From: DATFVA01 sp963811905 | Lineage (GTDB): Bacteria; Bacteroidota; Ignavibacteria; Ignavibacteriales; Ignavibacteriaceae | DNA: 64,000 nucleotides | NCBI GenBank assembly: GCA_963811905.1 | Contig: CAWETK010000018.1 | Coordinates: 310,001-374,000, forward strand | Direction of reading: 5' to 3' | Shown: piece by piece, positions 36,545-46,537 of the stretch | How the letters are laid out: each line of letters opens with the position of its first letter | Numbering within the stretch: the first letter of the stretch is position 1 | Made by a program: the position numbers and the translations under genes | The notes under the pieces: model-generated | What the model was told of the DNA's origin: nothing | Seen by the model: the letters and a program-made list of their open reading frames with translations, nothing else | Databases searched by the model: none

Positions 36545-38027
36545 TTGATTAAAAAGATACTTATTGCGAACAGAGGGGAAATAGCAGTTCGTGTAATAAG
36601 AGCCTGTAAAGAATCAGGGATTAAATCAGCAGCGGTTTATTCAGAAGCTGATAAAACTTCACTTCATACACGTCTGGCTGATGAAGCCTACTTAATAGGT
36701 CCTGCTCAATCTTCCGAATCCTATCTCAATAAAGAAAAGATCATAAAAACAGCACTGGAAGCAGGTGCAGATGCAATACATCCCGGTTACGGATTCTTTT
36801 CAGAGAATGCTGATTTTATCAGAATGGTTGAGGATTCAGGTTTAATCTTTATAGGTCCTTCGTCCTCATCGGTAGGATTGATGGGGAGTAAAACAGCTGC
36901 CAGGCAGCTGATGTCGAAAGAACAATGTCCCAATTGTGCCGGGAACAACCAAAGCTATCTACTTCTGTAAAGGAAGGGATAGCCGCTGCAGAAAAAATTA
37001 AATTCCCTGTTCTTCTCAAAGCATCCGCCGGCGGGGGAGGGAAAGGAATGCGGAGAATAAATAATCCCGGCGAATTTGAGTCGGCTTTCGCATCAACACA
37101 GAGGGAAGCCTTAAAAGCCTTCGGGGATGATTCAATCTACATAGAAAAATTCATAGAGAATCCCAAGCATATTGAAGTCCAGATAATAGCCGATAAGCAT
37201 GGTAATTATGCCCATCTGTTTGAAAGAGAATGTTCAATACAAAGAAGGCATCAGAAGATAATTGAGGAGGCTCCATCCGCTTTTGTTGATCCTGAAACAA
37301 GGGAAAAGATAACGACCGCTGCGATAAATGCGGCAAAAGCATGCAATTATTATAATGCAGGTACTGTTGAGTTTTTAATGGACAGGAATAAATCTTTTTA
37401 TTTCCTTGAGATGAACACAAGGCTCCAGGTAGAACATCCGGTAACAGAATTAATAACAGGGATAGACCTTGTTAAAGAACAGATTTCAATTGCTGAAGGA
37501 AATCGTTTATCGTTTAAGCAGGAAGACCTGAAGATAAGCGGTCACGCAATGGAAAGCAGAATTTACGCTGAAGATCCGGACAACAACTTTCTTCCCTCAA
37601 CAGGCAGATTAAACGAATACCTTTCGCCGTCGGGTCCCGGTATAAGGGTAGACGAAGGGTTTGGCAGAGGGTCAGAGATTTCAATCTATTATGATCCCCT
37701 TATAGCGAAACTTGTATGCTGGGCAAAAGACAGGAACAATGCTATTGAAAGGATGAAAAGAGCACTTGGCGAATATAAGATATTCGGGGTAATATCGAAT
37801 ATTTCTTTTTAAAGGAGATATTCAGCCATCCTAAATTTATAAATGGTGAGTTTGATATTAATTTTCTTGAAAAAGATTTCCGATTTTCTTCAGAGCTGGA
37901 CCCTGATGTAATTGAAGCAGTTTCAATATTTACTGCCTACCTGAAGAACAGGAACCTTAATTCAAAAAACGGAAGCAATCAGAAAAATACTTCGGGCAAC
38001 AACTGGATAAAGCAGCTCAATGAATGA
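36545..38027 (+). CDS. accC: Biotin carboxylase subunit, three frame disruptions
   Basis: This is an ATP-grasp biotin carboxylase (acetyl-CoA or propionyl-type carboxylase). The first 120 residues (MIKKILIANRGEIAVRVIRA) are intact. At about 36932 and 36953, one extra A each (CAATTG, CAAAG) breaks the frame; removing them restores PIVPGTTKLSTSVKEGIAAAE. Next come SAGGGGKGMRRI, HLFERECSIQRRHQK, LEMNTRLQVEHPVTE and HAMESRIYAEDP. At 37806-37810 one T is missing from a T-run, ending the frame early; restoring it gives FLKEIFSHPKFINGEF and an end at 38027. Catalytic residues are all present, so the gene is probably functional and the indels are errors. It overlaps the biotin carrier gene. The carrier's domain structure suggests an acyl-CoA carboxylase. 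Confidence 0.85.
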
Positions 38028-38520
38028 ATATGTAATAACTATCAATGATAGAAAAAGAAATGTAACGATCAGCGATAATTCTGAAGTTATAATTGATGAT
38101 AAAAAACATCATTATGAAGTAATGGAGCTTGGCAGGAATGATTACGTTCTGCGGATTGATAACCGTATATACGAGATCTCTGCTCAAAAGAAAGGCGCGG
38201 ACGAGTATTCATTATTTATTAACGGGAAAGCAGTAGATGTAATTGTCAGAACGGGACTCCAGGAAAAAGCCTCCAGCCTGATTGAACAATCCCCGGAGTT
38301 CAGACATAAAATGGAAGTTAAAGCCCCGATGCCGGGGATGATCCTGAAAATTAAAAAAAGTGAAGGGGAGACCGTAGAAAAAGGAGATTCTATAATTATT
38401 TTAGAGGCGATGAAAATGGAAAATGATATCAAATCGCCATTTTCCGGGATTATAAAAGAAGTTAAAGTGTCGGAAAACAATCCTGTGGATAAGGGAGCAA
38501 TCCTTTTTACAATAGAATAA
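38020..38520 (+). CDS. Biotin/lipoyl attachment domain carrier protein
   Basis: The 166-residue protein has a 60-residue N-terminal region and a biotinyl domain whose EAMKMEN motif (about residues 131-137) carries the biotin-accepting lysine, preceded by APMPGMILKIKKSEGE. It is the carrier for the preceding biotin carboxylase. The longer N-terminus (YEVMELGRNDYVLRIDNRIYEISAQ) is typical of acyl-CoA carboxylase carrier subunits rather than AccB with its proline-rich linker. Its ATG at 38020 lies in the end of the carboxylase gene. Confidence 0.87.
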   Translation: MNEYVITINDRKRNVTISDNSEVIIDDKKHHYEVMELGRNDYVLRIDNRIYEISAQKKGADEYSLFINGKAVDVIVRTGLQEKASSLIEQSPEFRHKMEVKAPMPGMILKIKKSEGETVEKGDSIIILEAMKMENDIKSPFSGIIKEVKVSENNPVDKGAILFTIE

Positions 38521-38566
38521 CCAAAGGCTTACCAGAATAACACACAAACTAATAATAGGTGGAACC

Positions 38567-39793
38567 TTGAAAAAAATAATCAGCTTTATATTTATGATCT
38601 TCCTGTGCTTCAGCCAGGCATTTGCGGGAGGATTCCAGTTAAATGAGCATGGAGCCAGAGCGATGGGCCTGGGCGGGGCTTTTACTGCCGTAGCCGATGA
38701 TCCTTCTGCTATCTACTGGAATGGTGCGGGTTTAACACAATTATGGGGGGTAAACTTTTTACTCGGGGGAACACTAATTTCACCTGCAGCATCGTTCCGC
38801 GGGATTACTCCTCAAATAACTGAATACAAAACACAGGATCAAAGCTTTTATCCTCCTCACTTCTTTGGTTCCTACAGGATAAGCAAAGATTTTGCAGCAG
38901 GACTCGGGTTTACCGTTCCTTTCGGTCTTGGTACGCAATGGGATGATGACTGGGCTGGCAGGTACCTTGCTTTAAAAACAGAACTGATGGTTTTTACAAT
39001 TTCACCGGTAGTAGCATACCAGATTACCGATGGATTATCGATAAGTGCTGCACTGGTTTACAGTTTTGCAAATGTTGAAATAACCAGGAAGAATTCCCAG
39101 GCGCCGTTCACCGGTGATGCTTTTATACAATTAAAGGGGGATGACAATGCGGCTTTCGGATACAACCTTGGACTGATGTACAAACCAATTGAATCCCTTT
39201 CGTTCGGACTTTCGTTCCACAGCCAGATAAAATATGATTTTAAGGGAACGGCCAATTCTACAGGTTCTGAACAATTAATAGAGGCAGGACAACTTCCGGT
39301 AGACCAGGAAATTACAGCAAAATTAACAACCCCGGTCAACTTAGCATTCGGTGTTGCATATAACGTACTCCCTGAATTAAAATTCAGCGCTGATTTTCAA
39401 TATGTGGGATGGTCAAGTTATGATACTCTTAACGTTGATTTCACAAGTCCTGACTTTGCAGACCTTGCCAGTCCAAGATTATACGACAACTCCTACATTG
39501 TCAGATTCGGCAGTGAATATACAGTCAGCAGACAATTCGGAGTAATGGCAGGAATTTACTTTGATAAAAACCCGGTTAAACCTGAATACCTGAACCCCTC
39601 ACTTCCCGATGCAAACAGGATAGGATTAAGTGTTGGTTTCAATGTCAACATACTTGATAACCTGGGGCTAACGGCTTCATACCTCCATATCTTTGCGAGC
39701 CAGGTAACAGTAAAGAATTCAACCGAGTACTTCAACGGCACATATAATTCAAGTGCAAATATTGCAGCTGTAAGTTTATCATATGGATTTTAA
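38567..39793 (+). CDS. FadL/OmpP1 family outer membrane transport protein
   Basis: The 408-residue protein has a signal peptide (MIFLCFSQAFA ending before GGFQLNEHG) and the FadL-type N-terminal plug: GGFQLNEHGARAMGLGGAFTAVADDPSAIYWNGAGL. The remainder is a beta-barrel. FadL homologues import long-chain fatty acids or aromatic hydrocarbons. The start is TTG at 38567 with AGGTGGA upstream. It converges in time with the SGNH gene, whose open frame overlaps its end. The ligand is unknown. Confidence 0.88.
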   Translation: MKKIISFIFMIFLCFSQAFAGGFQLNEHGARAMGLGGAFTAVADDPSAIYWNGAGLTQLWGVNFLLGGTLISPAASFRGITPQITEYKTQDQSFYPPHFFGSYRISKDFAAGLGFTVPFGLGTQWDDDWAGRYLALKTELMVFTISPVVAYQITDGLSISAALVYSFANVEITRKNSQAPFTGDAFIQLKGDDNAAFGYNLGLMYKPIESLSFGLSFHSQIKYDFKGTANSTGSEQLIEAGQLPVDQEITAKLTTPVNLAFGVAYNVLPELKFSADFQYVGWSSYDTLNVDFTSPDFADLASPRLYDNSYIVRFGSEYTVSRQFGVMAGIYFDKNPVKPEYLNPSLPDANRIGLSVGFNVNILDNLGLTASYLHIFASQVTVKNSTEYFNGTYNSSANIAAVSLSYGF

Positions 39794-39809
39794 AAGAGAA
39801 GGATATAAA

Positions 39810-41217
39810 ATGAAAAATAATATAAAACTACTGCTTATTGTCCTTTTACCGTTAATGATGTTCTTCGGCTGTAAAGAGAGAACGGATTTAACCGGTCCCA
39901 AGCCTGAAAGCGGTCAGGCTGATTTCAGTACATTTGCGGCCATTGGGAACAGCTTAACGGCCGGGTATGAGTCGAGTGCTTTATTTGAATCAGCACAGAT
40001 GTACTCCTTCGGAAATTTAATCTCACAGCAGGTGAATACGCCCTTTGTTCAACCGATAATCTCCGACCCCGGAATAGGCGGACAGATCCAGATTGTTTCT
40101 CTTGATCCTTTTGTTACTACACAGGTTCAGAGCCAGGGAACACTTACAAACCCGGGATATGCACATCCTTATAATAACCTCGGTATACCGGGAATAGTAC
40201 TGGCAGATGTAATGGGGGCTACCTCCACAGAAAATTCTTATTCCCACAGTCCTTTTATCGATATAGTTCTAAGAGGACAGGGTTCTGTGTTTACCCAGGT
40301 GCAGGCATTAAACCCTACAATGGTAACATTATGGATCGGAAATAATGATGTCCTGGGGTTTGCCACCAGCGGCGGCTACAGTCCTAAAGCTCCCACACCC
40401 AGCCAGACATTCGGTTATCTGTATAATCAGTTAGCGGATGGATTAGCTGCTACCGGAGCGAAAGTTGTGGCTGCAAACATTCCTGATGTTACGACCATTC
40501 CATTTTTTACAACAGTTGGTCCTCAGTTTGCTCAAAAGGTTCAGGGAGCTGTCCCGGGATTTTATTACCAGAAGCATGATGAATTCACCGGTACAGCCGC
40601 ACCGCTTTCACAGTTAACCGATTACTCCATTTTATTCACATTGGTGGCTCAGCCTTATTTAGCTTATTTTGGACATGCATCAGGCAAATTCTATAAAGAT
40701 CACAACGCAGATATTTCAATATTAATAGCTTTAGGTATCCTCGATACAAATCAGGCTTTCGGGAGTGAAAAAAATCCGATCCCTGATGCACTTGTTCTTA
40801 GACAATAGTGAAATTCAGACTGCTATACAGTCTACGGCTGCTTTTAACGCAGCTATATCTGCAGCCGTTAATAAATATCCTTCACAATTTGCGTTGGTTG
40901 ATATAAATGCTCTTCTGAACAGGATCAGAGCGTCTGATGCATCAGGCGGAACTGAGTTTGGCGGTATAAAATTTTCAACCATGTTTGTAACCGGCGGTTT
41001 GTTTAGTTTAGACGGAGTTCATCCTACTGCACAAGGTTATGCTATAATAGCGAATGAATTTTTGAAAGCAATCAATAGTAAATTTAATGCTGATTATTCT
41101 CTTGTTGATATCAGTACGATACCCGGGACTTTATCATTCGCCAAAGCTGCACATTTCAATCTATTCAGCGACGGTGTATACCTTGATCCGGCGGCATACG
41201 AAAATGTTTTATTTTAA
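39810..41217 (+). CDS. SGNH/GDSL hydrolase lipoprotein (one-base frameshift)
   Basis: The N-terminal lipobox (MMFFGCKER, Cys near residue 20) marks a lipoprotein. Block I is FAAIGNSLTAGYESS with the nucleophilic serine, block III is LWIGNNDVLG, and block V is LDGVHPTAQGYA with the catalytic Asp and His. The frame breaks at 40800: one A too many before GACAAT. Removing it joins PIPDALVL to DNSEIQTAI and continues in frame to the stop at 41217. The catalytic triad is complete across the break. SGNH enzymes hydrolyse esters, for example acetyl groups on polysaccharides. The start at ATG 39810 has AGAAGGA upstream; a longer start at 39783 would lie inside the FadL gene. Confidence 0.82.
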
Positions 41218-41249
41218 CTAAGAAACAGAGAAGGCGAGGAGAGGAAAAT

Positions 41250-41666
41250 ATGAAATATTCAGTGTTATTTGCTGCAGTTATTTTTGTAGTATACATGACC
41301 GGTTGTTCATCTTCTCAGCAGACTCAAACAACAGATACCGGGAAAGATAGCGTATACGTTTTTGATTCCATACCGGATTCTGACCAGGAGGATATCCCAG
41401 CTATCGAATACCCGGATATGGGGATGACATATTACGTTCTTCAGATCGGTGCATTTACTACAAAGGAAAGAGCTAAAAAATTTGCTGAGGACAGCAAGCA
41501 GCTATTACCTTTTGATGTGAAGACATCTTTCAGTAAACAGAACAATCTGTATGTTGTTCAGCTTTCAAAGTATTATACCTCCAGATCAGAGGCTGAAACT
41601 GTCCGGAATGATCTCTGGAAGAACGAAAAATTCAAAGATGCGTGGATATTAACAATATATAAATGA
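41250..41666 (+). CDS. SPOR domain lipoprotein
   Basis: The 138-residue protein has a lipoprotein signal (MTGCSSSQQ) and an SPOR domain of about 75 residues at the C-terminus: YYVLQIGAFTTKERAKKFA and LYVVQLSKYYTSRSEAETV. SPOR domains bind denuded peptidoglycan glycan strands and target proteins to division sites. The short acidic linker between residues about 30 and 55 (DSIPDSDQEDIPAIEYPD) is unusual but probably only a spacer. A strong terminator follows, so it ends its transcription unit. Confidence 0.88.
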   Translation: MKYSVLFAAVIFVVYMTGCSSSQQTQTTDTGKDSVYVFDSIPDSDQEDIPAIEYPDMGMTYYVLQIGAFTTKERAKKFAEDSKQLLPFDVKTSFSKQNNLYVVQLSKYYTSRSEAETVRNDLWKNEKFKDAWILTIYK

Positions 41667-41672
41667 GATCAG

Positions 41673-41698
41673 GGCTGCCGCAAGGCAGCCTTTTTTTT
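41673..41698 (+). terminator. Rho-independent terminator after the SPOR lipoprotein gene
   Basis: GGCTGCC at 41673-41679 pairs perfectly with GGCAGCC at 41684-41690 around a GCAA tetraloop, followed by eight T at 41691-41698. It is the cleanest terminator in the window and separates this unit from ssb. Confidence 0.92.
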
Positions 41699-41774
41699 CT
41701 AAAAATAGCATTATTTAAAAAGTATTATTATTTTCGAATTCACATTCAAATACAAAAAAAACGGGAGTAATTAA

Positions 41775-42191
41775 ATGGCATTTTCACTAAATAAAGTAAT
41801 GCTAATCGGCAATCTTGGAAAAGATTGTGAGACCAGATTTACTACGAATAATGTATCGGTAACCAGTTTCACAATGGCTACTACAAACAGCTACAAAGGA
41901 AAAGACGGGAACTGGATAGATGAAACAACATGGCATAATGTTACTTGCTTTAACCTCTCAGATTATTTTAAAGAGAATCTGAAAAAGGGCAAAAAGTTTT
42001 ACGTTGAAGGAAGAATTTCAAAAAGAGACTATACGGACAAAGACGGAATCAAAAGATATAGTACAAATGTTATTTCTGAAAAACTGATTCCTCTCGATTC
42101 GAGCGGCGCTCCGGTCAGCAGAGAGGAACAATCTTCGGACGCAGAACCGCCGCAGGTTGAAACCGATGAGAATAACGATTTACCATTTTAA
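41775..42191 (+). CDS. ssb: Single-stranded DNA-binding protein
   Basis: SSB coats single-stranded DNA and recruits repair and replication proteins. The 138-residue protein begins FSLNKVMLIGNLGKDCETRF, has the OB-fold with WHNVTCFN and KGKKFYVEGRISKRDYTDKDG, and ends in an acidic tail finishing DLPF, the conserved partner-docking tip. Length is normal for this group. An CGGGAG ribosome-binding site precedes the ATG. Confidence 0.94.
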   Translation: MAFSLNKVMLIGNLGKDCETRFTTNNVSVTSFTMATTNSYKGKDGNWIDETTWHNVTCFNLSDYFKENLKKGKKFYVEGRISKRDYTDKDGIKRYSTNVISEKLIPLDSSGAPVSREEQSSDAEPPQVETDENNDLPF

Positions 42192-42226
42192 TTAGATTGT
42201 ATAACATTGCAGGGATAAATTAATTA

Positions 42227-43510
42227 TTGGACGTTGGCTGGCAGACTAAGATTATTTTTCTCTTATTTCTATTTATCCTCTCAGCTTTTTTTTCGGGGTC
42301 TGAAGTTGCGCTTTTTTCATTAGACAGGAGAAAGTTAAAAAACAATTTAGCAGGCAAACCTGTCACCGGCAGGTACCTGCTTCTGCTGCTCGATCACCCG
42401 AGACGGCTGCTTGTAACTATTCTTATTGGTAATACAGTAGTAAATGTGGCAGCATCCATAATTGCTGTCACACTTGCTATTGAGGCTTCAGAACAATTTA
42501 ATTTTTCACGCGATCTCGCATTAACACTTCAGATCATTCTCCTGACAGGACTGGTTGTACTTTTCGGAGAACTGACACCTAAAGTCTGGGCAAACAAAAA
42601 CCCTCTTAAATTTGCCAGGATTGTATGCATCCCGCTCTACTGGGTTAATGTTTTGTTTTATCCTATCGCAGAAACCATAACGGAAATAATTAAATCTGCG
42701 GTTTCAAAGCTGCATTTCGATAAATCGAAATCGGCAATATTACCCGAGGAGCTTGCTGAACTTGCGAACCTGAGTCACGAAAGAGGAACAATAATCGAAG
42801 AGGAACACGGACTAATCAGCAGCATTGTCAGTTTCAGAACTGTAGCGGTGCATGAAGTAATGACTCCGCGCGTGGATATGATAACTGTATCAACAGATAC
42901 CGCATTTGAAGAACTGCTCCAGATCATTGCAGTGTCCGGACACAGCAGGCTTCCTTTATACAGGAACGGACTGGATGATATTATAGGAATTGTATATGCG
43001 AAGGACCTTCTGCCTTACATTCAAAACAAAGAATTGCGTGAACAATTTTCACTGGAAAAGATAGCAAGGAAAGCTCTGTTCATTCCAAGGACAAAGTTAA
43101 TCAGCACACTGATGCAGGAACTCCAGGAAAAGAAAATGCATATATCTATTGTGGTCGACGAATACGGAGGAACTGCGGGACTAATCACACTTGAAGATAT
43201 AATTGAAGAAATTATCGGTGAAATCCGTGATGAATATGATAAAGAGGAAAATCCTGTCAATAAGATTGATTCCAGGAGTTTTATGGTTTTAGGCAAGTTA
43301 TCTATTGATGACTTAAATGAATTGCTTAACACAAATATTAAACCGGAAAATGAAGACTTTGAGACAGTTGCCGGACTGGTCTTAAATTATGCAGGGCACA
43401 TACCAAAAGAGGGCTATTCATTTGAACTGGAAAATCATAAGTTTACAGTAAAAGAAGTTTTAAAAAAGCGAATAATGAAAGTCCTGATAGAAAAACAGAC
43501 TTCCGAATAG
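42227..43510 (+). CDS. CNNM/CorC family transporter (hemolysin-like)
   Basis: The 427-residue protein has a DUF21 (CNNM) transmembrane domain, with hydrophobic segments near residues 8-20, 58-78 and 95-115 and the FSGSEVALFSLDRRKL motif. It is followed by two CBS domains (EVMTPRVDMITVSTDT, HISIVVDEYGGTAGL) and the CorC_HlyC domain with DEENPVNK-like VNKIDSRSFMVLG and ENEDFETVAGLVLNYAGHIP. Members are implicated in magnesium and cobalt export. GldE of gliding motility is a homologue, so the role is ambiguous. The start is TTG at 42227. Confidence 0.87.
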   Translation: MDVGWQTKIIFLLFLFILSAFFSGSEVALFSLDRRKLKNNLAGKPVTGRYLLLLLDHPRRLLVTILIGNTVVNVAASIIAVTLAIEASEQFNFSRDLALTLQIILLTGLVVLFGELTPKVWANKNPLKFARIVCIPLYWVNVLFYPIAETITEIIKSAVSKLHFDKSKSAILPEELAELANLSHERGTIIEEEHGLISSIVSFRTVAVHEVMTPRVDMITVSTDTAFEELLQIIAVSGHSRLPLYRNGLDDIIGIVYAKDLLPYIQNKELREQFSLEKIARKALFIPRTKLISTLMQELQEKKMHISIVVDEYGGTAGLITLEDIIEEIIGEIRDEYDKEENPVNKIDSRSFMVLGKLSIDDLNELLNTNIKPENEDFETVAGLVLNYAGHIPKEGYSFELENHKFTVKEVLKKRIMKVLIEKQTSE

Positions 43511-43515
43511 TAATT

Positions 43516-43884
43516 ATGAAACCGGGATGTTTTCTTAAATCTATAATACTACTTACTATAATAGTCGCAGCGATTCTGTATATTATTCAGCATAAATCAG
43601 AATTATTTTTCGAACCGGGCAAGAAAATAATCGCGGGGGCTTTCACGGAAGACTGGGATAAACAGTTCAATTTCGTTAAAGATACTCCTGAAAAATCAGA
43701 ATTAAGGAAGACCTTAAAAGCCTATATAGACAGTCTTAAGATAAACGATATACCGGATGATAATGCGGTTGACAGAATTGCAGGCATGGTAAAAACAGCA
43801 GCTTCAGACAGCATTTTCTCTGCTGATGAAATAAAAGAAATATCTCAAAAACTGAAAATGATAAAAAATGAAAGACCAGAGTAA
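43516..43884 (+). CDS. Hypothetical membrane-anchored protein
   Basis: The 122-residue protein has one hydrophobic segment near residues 8-22 (SIILLTIIVAAILYII) and a charged, helical remainder (ELRKTLKAYIDSLKINDIP). It overlaps the start of the MlaD gene by 17 bases and lies just after a CNNM gene, so it is probably transcribed with both. No family is recognised. Confidence 0.6.
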   Translation: MKPGCFLKSIILLTIIVAAILYIIQHKSELFFEPGKKIIAGAFTEDWDKQFNFVKDTPEKSELRKTLKAYIDSLKINDIPDDNAVDRIAGMVKTAASDSIFSADEIKEISQKLKMIKNERPE

Positions 43885-44782
43885 AACAGAAATTAAAGTT
43901 GGGATAATGGTCGTTGCCGGCGTGCTGGTATTTTTATGGGTACTTGGCTGGGCAAAAAATTTTTCTTTTACTGCAAATGATATTTACCTCCAGGTCAGGT
44001 TTCCGACCGTTGCAGGGCTGGCGATAGGAGACCCTGTTACCATAAACGGTGTCAGGAAAGGGAACGTTGATGACTTCAAGATAGAATCTGACGATGTTAT
44101 TGTCAGGGTAAAGCTTGAATCAGATGTTAAGCTTAAAGAAGATGCTTCATTCGAAATTTCAATGCTGGATCTTATGGGAGGCAAAAAGATTAATATTTCA
44201 CCAGGTGAATCCACTCAGCCGATAGATTTTAATAAAATTCAACAGGGAGAATTTCAGGCGGACATCCCGATGGTTATGTCAATGCTGGGTAAAATGCAGG
44301 GCGATCTTAACGGAACAATTAAGGATGTCAGGGTAACGCTAAGCTCTCTGAACAATTATCTTACCGATCAGAAACTGAATGAAAACATCAAGGTTACTGC
44401 TGCAAACCTGAAAGACCTGACAATTAAGATGAACACACTGATTGACAGAAACCAGGAAGACCTTAAGAAGATAACATCAAACACAGCAGAGATTACAAGT
44501 GACGCAAAAGATTTAATACGGAATAATAAAGAGTCGATACAAAGTTCAATCAGCGACCTCAAAAGCATATTAGGGAAATCAGATTCTCTTCTGACCAAAT
44601 TAAATTCACTTGCCGATGAAACCACCGCCAGGAAAAACAACATCGGGAAATTGTTATATGATGAGGATCTTTATAATAATCTCAATGGCACATTAAAGGA
44701 TGTAAAAGAACTTACCAAAATTATACTTGAGCAGTTAAAGGGAGATGGATTAAATGTTGATGCAAATGTTGATCTCTTTTAA
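43868..44782 (+). CDS. MlaD/MCE domain protein (periplasmic lipid-transport family)
   Basis: The 304-residue protein has a single N-terminal transmembrane helix (IMVVAGVLVFLWVLGW, about 11-26) and then an MCE domain: RFPTVAGLAIGDPVTINGVRKGNVDDFKI near residues 42-70 and SMLDLMGGKKINISPG. A long helical C-terminal stretch with coiled-coil character follows (LNNYLTDQKLNENIK to NIGKLLYDEDLYNNL). MCE proteins form hexameric rings that move phospholipids or other lipids between membranes. No permease/ATPase (MlaE/MlaF) genes are next to it. Confidence 0.87.
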   Translation: MKDQSKTEIKVGIMVVAGVLVFLWVLGWAKNFSFTANDIYLQVRFPTVAGLAIGDPVTINGVRKGNVDDFKIESDDVIVRVKLESDVKLKEDASFEISMLDLMGGKKINISPGESTQPIDFNKIQQGEFQADIPMVMSMLGKMQGDLNGTIKDVRVTLSSLNNYLTDQKLNENIKVTAANLKDLTIKMNTLIDRNQEDLKKITSNTAEITSDAKDLIRNNKESIQSSISDLKSILGKSDSLLTKLNSLADETTARKNNIGKLLYDEDLYNNLNGTLKDVKELTKIILEQLKGDGLNVDANVDLF

Positions 44783-44801
44783 GGCAGGAGCGGTTTGAAT
44801 A

Positions 44802-45179
44802 ATGATAATAGGTATTGGAATAGACATTATTGAAATTGACAGGATAAAGAAAAGTGTTGATGATTATGGAGATCACTTTCTGAGGAAGGTCTTTACAGAA
44901 GGGGAACTTGAATACTGTCTAAGTAAGAGCAACAAATATCAGCACCTCGCAGCACGATTTGCCGCTAAGGAAGCGGTATACAAAGCTATGGCTTCCGGGT
45001 GGCACGAAAATATGACATGGCAGAGTATTGAGATTACAAATGAACCGAACGGACTGCCTATTGTTACACTTCACGGTGAGTTGACGAAGTTTCTGTCTGA
45101 GAAAGAAAGTCTGAAAATATCAATGAGCCATTCAAGAGATTATGTTGCCTGCGTAGCAATTATCTACAAAAACCTTTAA
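44802..45179 (+). CDS. acpS: Holo-[acyl-carrier-protein] synthase
   Basis: AcpS transfers 4'-phosphopantetheine from CoA to acyl carrier protein. The 125-residue protein has GIGIDIIEIDRIKK at the N-terminus with the metal-binding aspartate, and HLAARFAAKEAVYKAM (about 48-63) with the second acidic/base pair, then ISMSHSRDYVACVAII at the end. Both halves are typical. It ends six bases before the first Rhs fragment and is the last clearly housekeeping gene before the accessory region. Confidence 0.95.
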   Translation: MIIGIGIDIIEIDRIKKSVDDYGDHFLRKVFTEGELEYCLSKSNKYQHLAARFAAKEAVYKAMASGWHENMTWQSIEITNEPNGLPIVTLHGELTKFLSEKESLKISMSHSRDYVACVAIIYKNL

Positions 45180-45185
45180 GCACCT

Positions 45186-45548
45186 GTGAATTCATACAGG
45201 ATGAATTCAGAGACAGAACAGGGAGCGGGTTGGAATTATAAATTTTATACCTATGATTATCTGGGCCGGGTTTCCTCATTCTGGATAAAGTACGGTAATT
45301 CCAGCTTCAAAAGGATAAATTATACATACGACCACCAGGGTAATCTACTGTATGAATCGGTTGTTGATGGCAGTAATTCTATATACTACTGGTATGATTA
45401 TGACAACCAGGGAAGAATGAAAGAAGCAAGAAGCAGTCTAAGGAATATTAAAACAACAGCAAGGGTTGATGCAACATTCAATTATTATAATGATTCTCAA
45501 ATTCAATTTCAGAACCTCCCGCAGTTGACCTCTTTAGGGAACAGTTAG
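45186..45548 (+). pseudogene. Rhs/YD-repeat protein fragment, first piece of cassette A
   Basis: A 120-residue frame from a GTG at 45186 shows YD-repeat texture: YDYLGRVSSFW, YTYDHQGNLLYESV, YWYDYDNQGRMKEARS. It lacks the N-terminal part of an Rhs protein, so it is probably a remnant that starts at the acpS boundary. The frame stops at 45546-45548, but the neighbouring frame continues with VSYAYDNRGRVQSQ, so an indel near 45540 is likely. Unlike intact Rhs proteins there is no signal or cage-start domain. Confidence 0.7.
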
Positions 45549-45719
45549 TTATGCCTATGATAACAGAGGAAGAGTGCAATCACAATTAAAAATTCTGTTA
45601 GCAACCAACAGCAAGGGATGCTGGACTATGACAGGTTCATCGAAGAGTTATACATATAAAGATAATGGTAATATTTACCAGCAGGATTTGAATTATGCCA
45701 ATATATCCAAACTTTACTA

Positions 45720-46169
45720 ATGGGATTCTGCAATATCACTACTCGACAAATAACCAAGTCTCAGCAGCGTAACTTATGCGCAGGAAATACTGATTATACT
45801 CAGATTTATCATTATGACGCAGACGGGAATTTTACATACAAGAGGGAGGGACCATCGATATTTAATTATATTTATAAGGCAAATACAAATATCCTGGACA
45901 CCCTAATTACAGGTTCAAACCATTACGCATTTACCTACGACACAGAAGGAAGATTGCATTCAGATCCCGTGACAGAAGTTTATAATATTCTCTATAACTA
46001 TCAGAACCTTCCTATTTTATACGGAAATGTTTTAGACAGGAGCTATTATTATTATGATGAAGCAGGAAACAGGATCGGCAAAAAGATATTTGCGGGCGCA
46101 AATGAATTCTGTTTACGTGATCATATGGGCAAGGAATTGCTGTATATGATAAGAATACTGATAGATTGA
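45720..46169 (+). pseudogene. Rhs/YD-repeat protein fragment, second piece of cassette A
   Basis: This 149-residue frame continues YD repeats (IYHYDADGNFTYKREG, AFTYDTEGRLHSDPV, YYYDEAGNRIGKKIF). The stretch 45549-45719 reads as YD-repeat protein in shifting frames, so several indels separate it from the preceding piece. The end carries NEFCLRDHMGKELL. At 46139-46144 one base is missing relative to the GKELAVYD sequence of cassette C, so the frame is lost. Confidence 0.7.
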
Positions 46170-46537
46170 AATACTTTAATTTATTCGGAAATGGTTCACT
46201 GGGACGAGTTGAAGCTAACTGGGATTCAGTTTGGGTTGAGGATCCGAATCACGAGAGCAGCGGCTACTGGAGATATTCAAGGAATGATTACAGGTATTAC
46301 TACATTAAGGATCATCTTGGAAGCATCAGAATAACAATTGACGAGACAGGAAATGTTGTAAATGCGCAGGATTATTATTCGTTTGGAGGGATTCTCAGGA
46401 GCTATATAACAGGCGGATTGAATGATGAAAGATATAAGTTCACGGGCAAGGAACGTGACACATCAACAACTTATGATTATTTCTGGGTGCTTCGCCAGGT
46501 GCCCGCTATTACGACAGTAACCTTGGAAGATGGTTAA
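46166..46537 (+). pseudogene. Rhs core fragment of cassette A
   Basis: The 123-residue frame carries the Rhs core sequence: FNLFGNGSLGRVEANWD, then YYYIKDHLGSIRITIDE and YKFTGKERDTSTTYDYF. The frame is shifted right after YDYF by an insertion of 14 net bases, so the core GARYYDSNLGRW continues in another frame from 46498. It belongs to the A/D lineage of the upstream core (GYWRYSRNDYRYYY). Confidence 0.72.
46292..46482 (+). repeat. 191-base Rhs core repeat, copy A
   Basis: This is one of four copies of exactly 191 bases. By my reading it differs from copies B and C at four positions. It runs from the codons for the YYYIKDHLGS region to YDYF. Confidence 0.9.

Noticed and set aside
36545..38027. 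Pyruvate carboxylase alpha chain
   Set aside because: The carrier is a separate gene with its own N-terminal domain and no carboxyltransferase domain is present, so an acyl-CoA-type biotin carboxylase is more likely.
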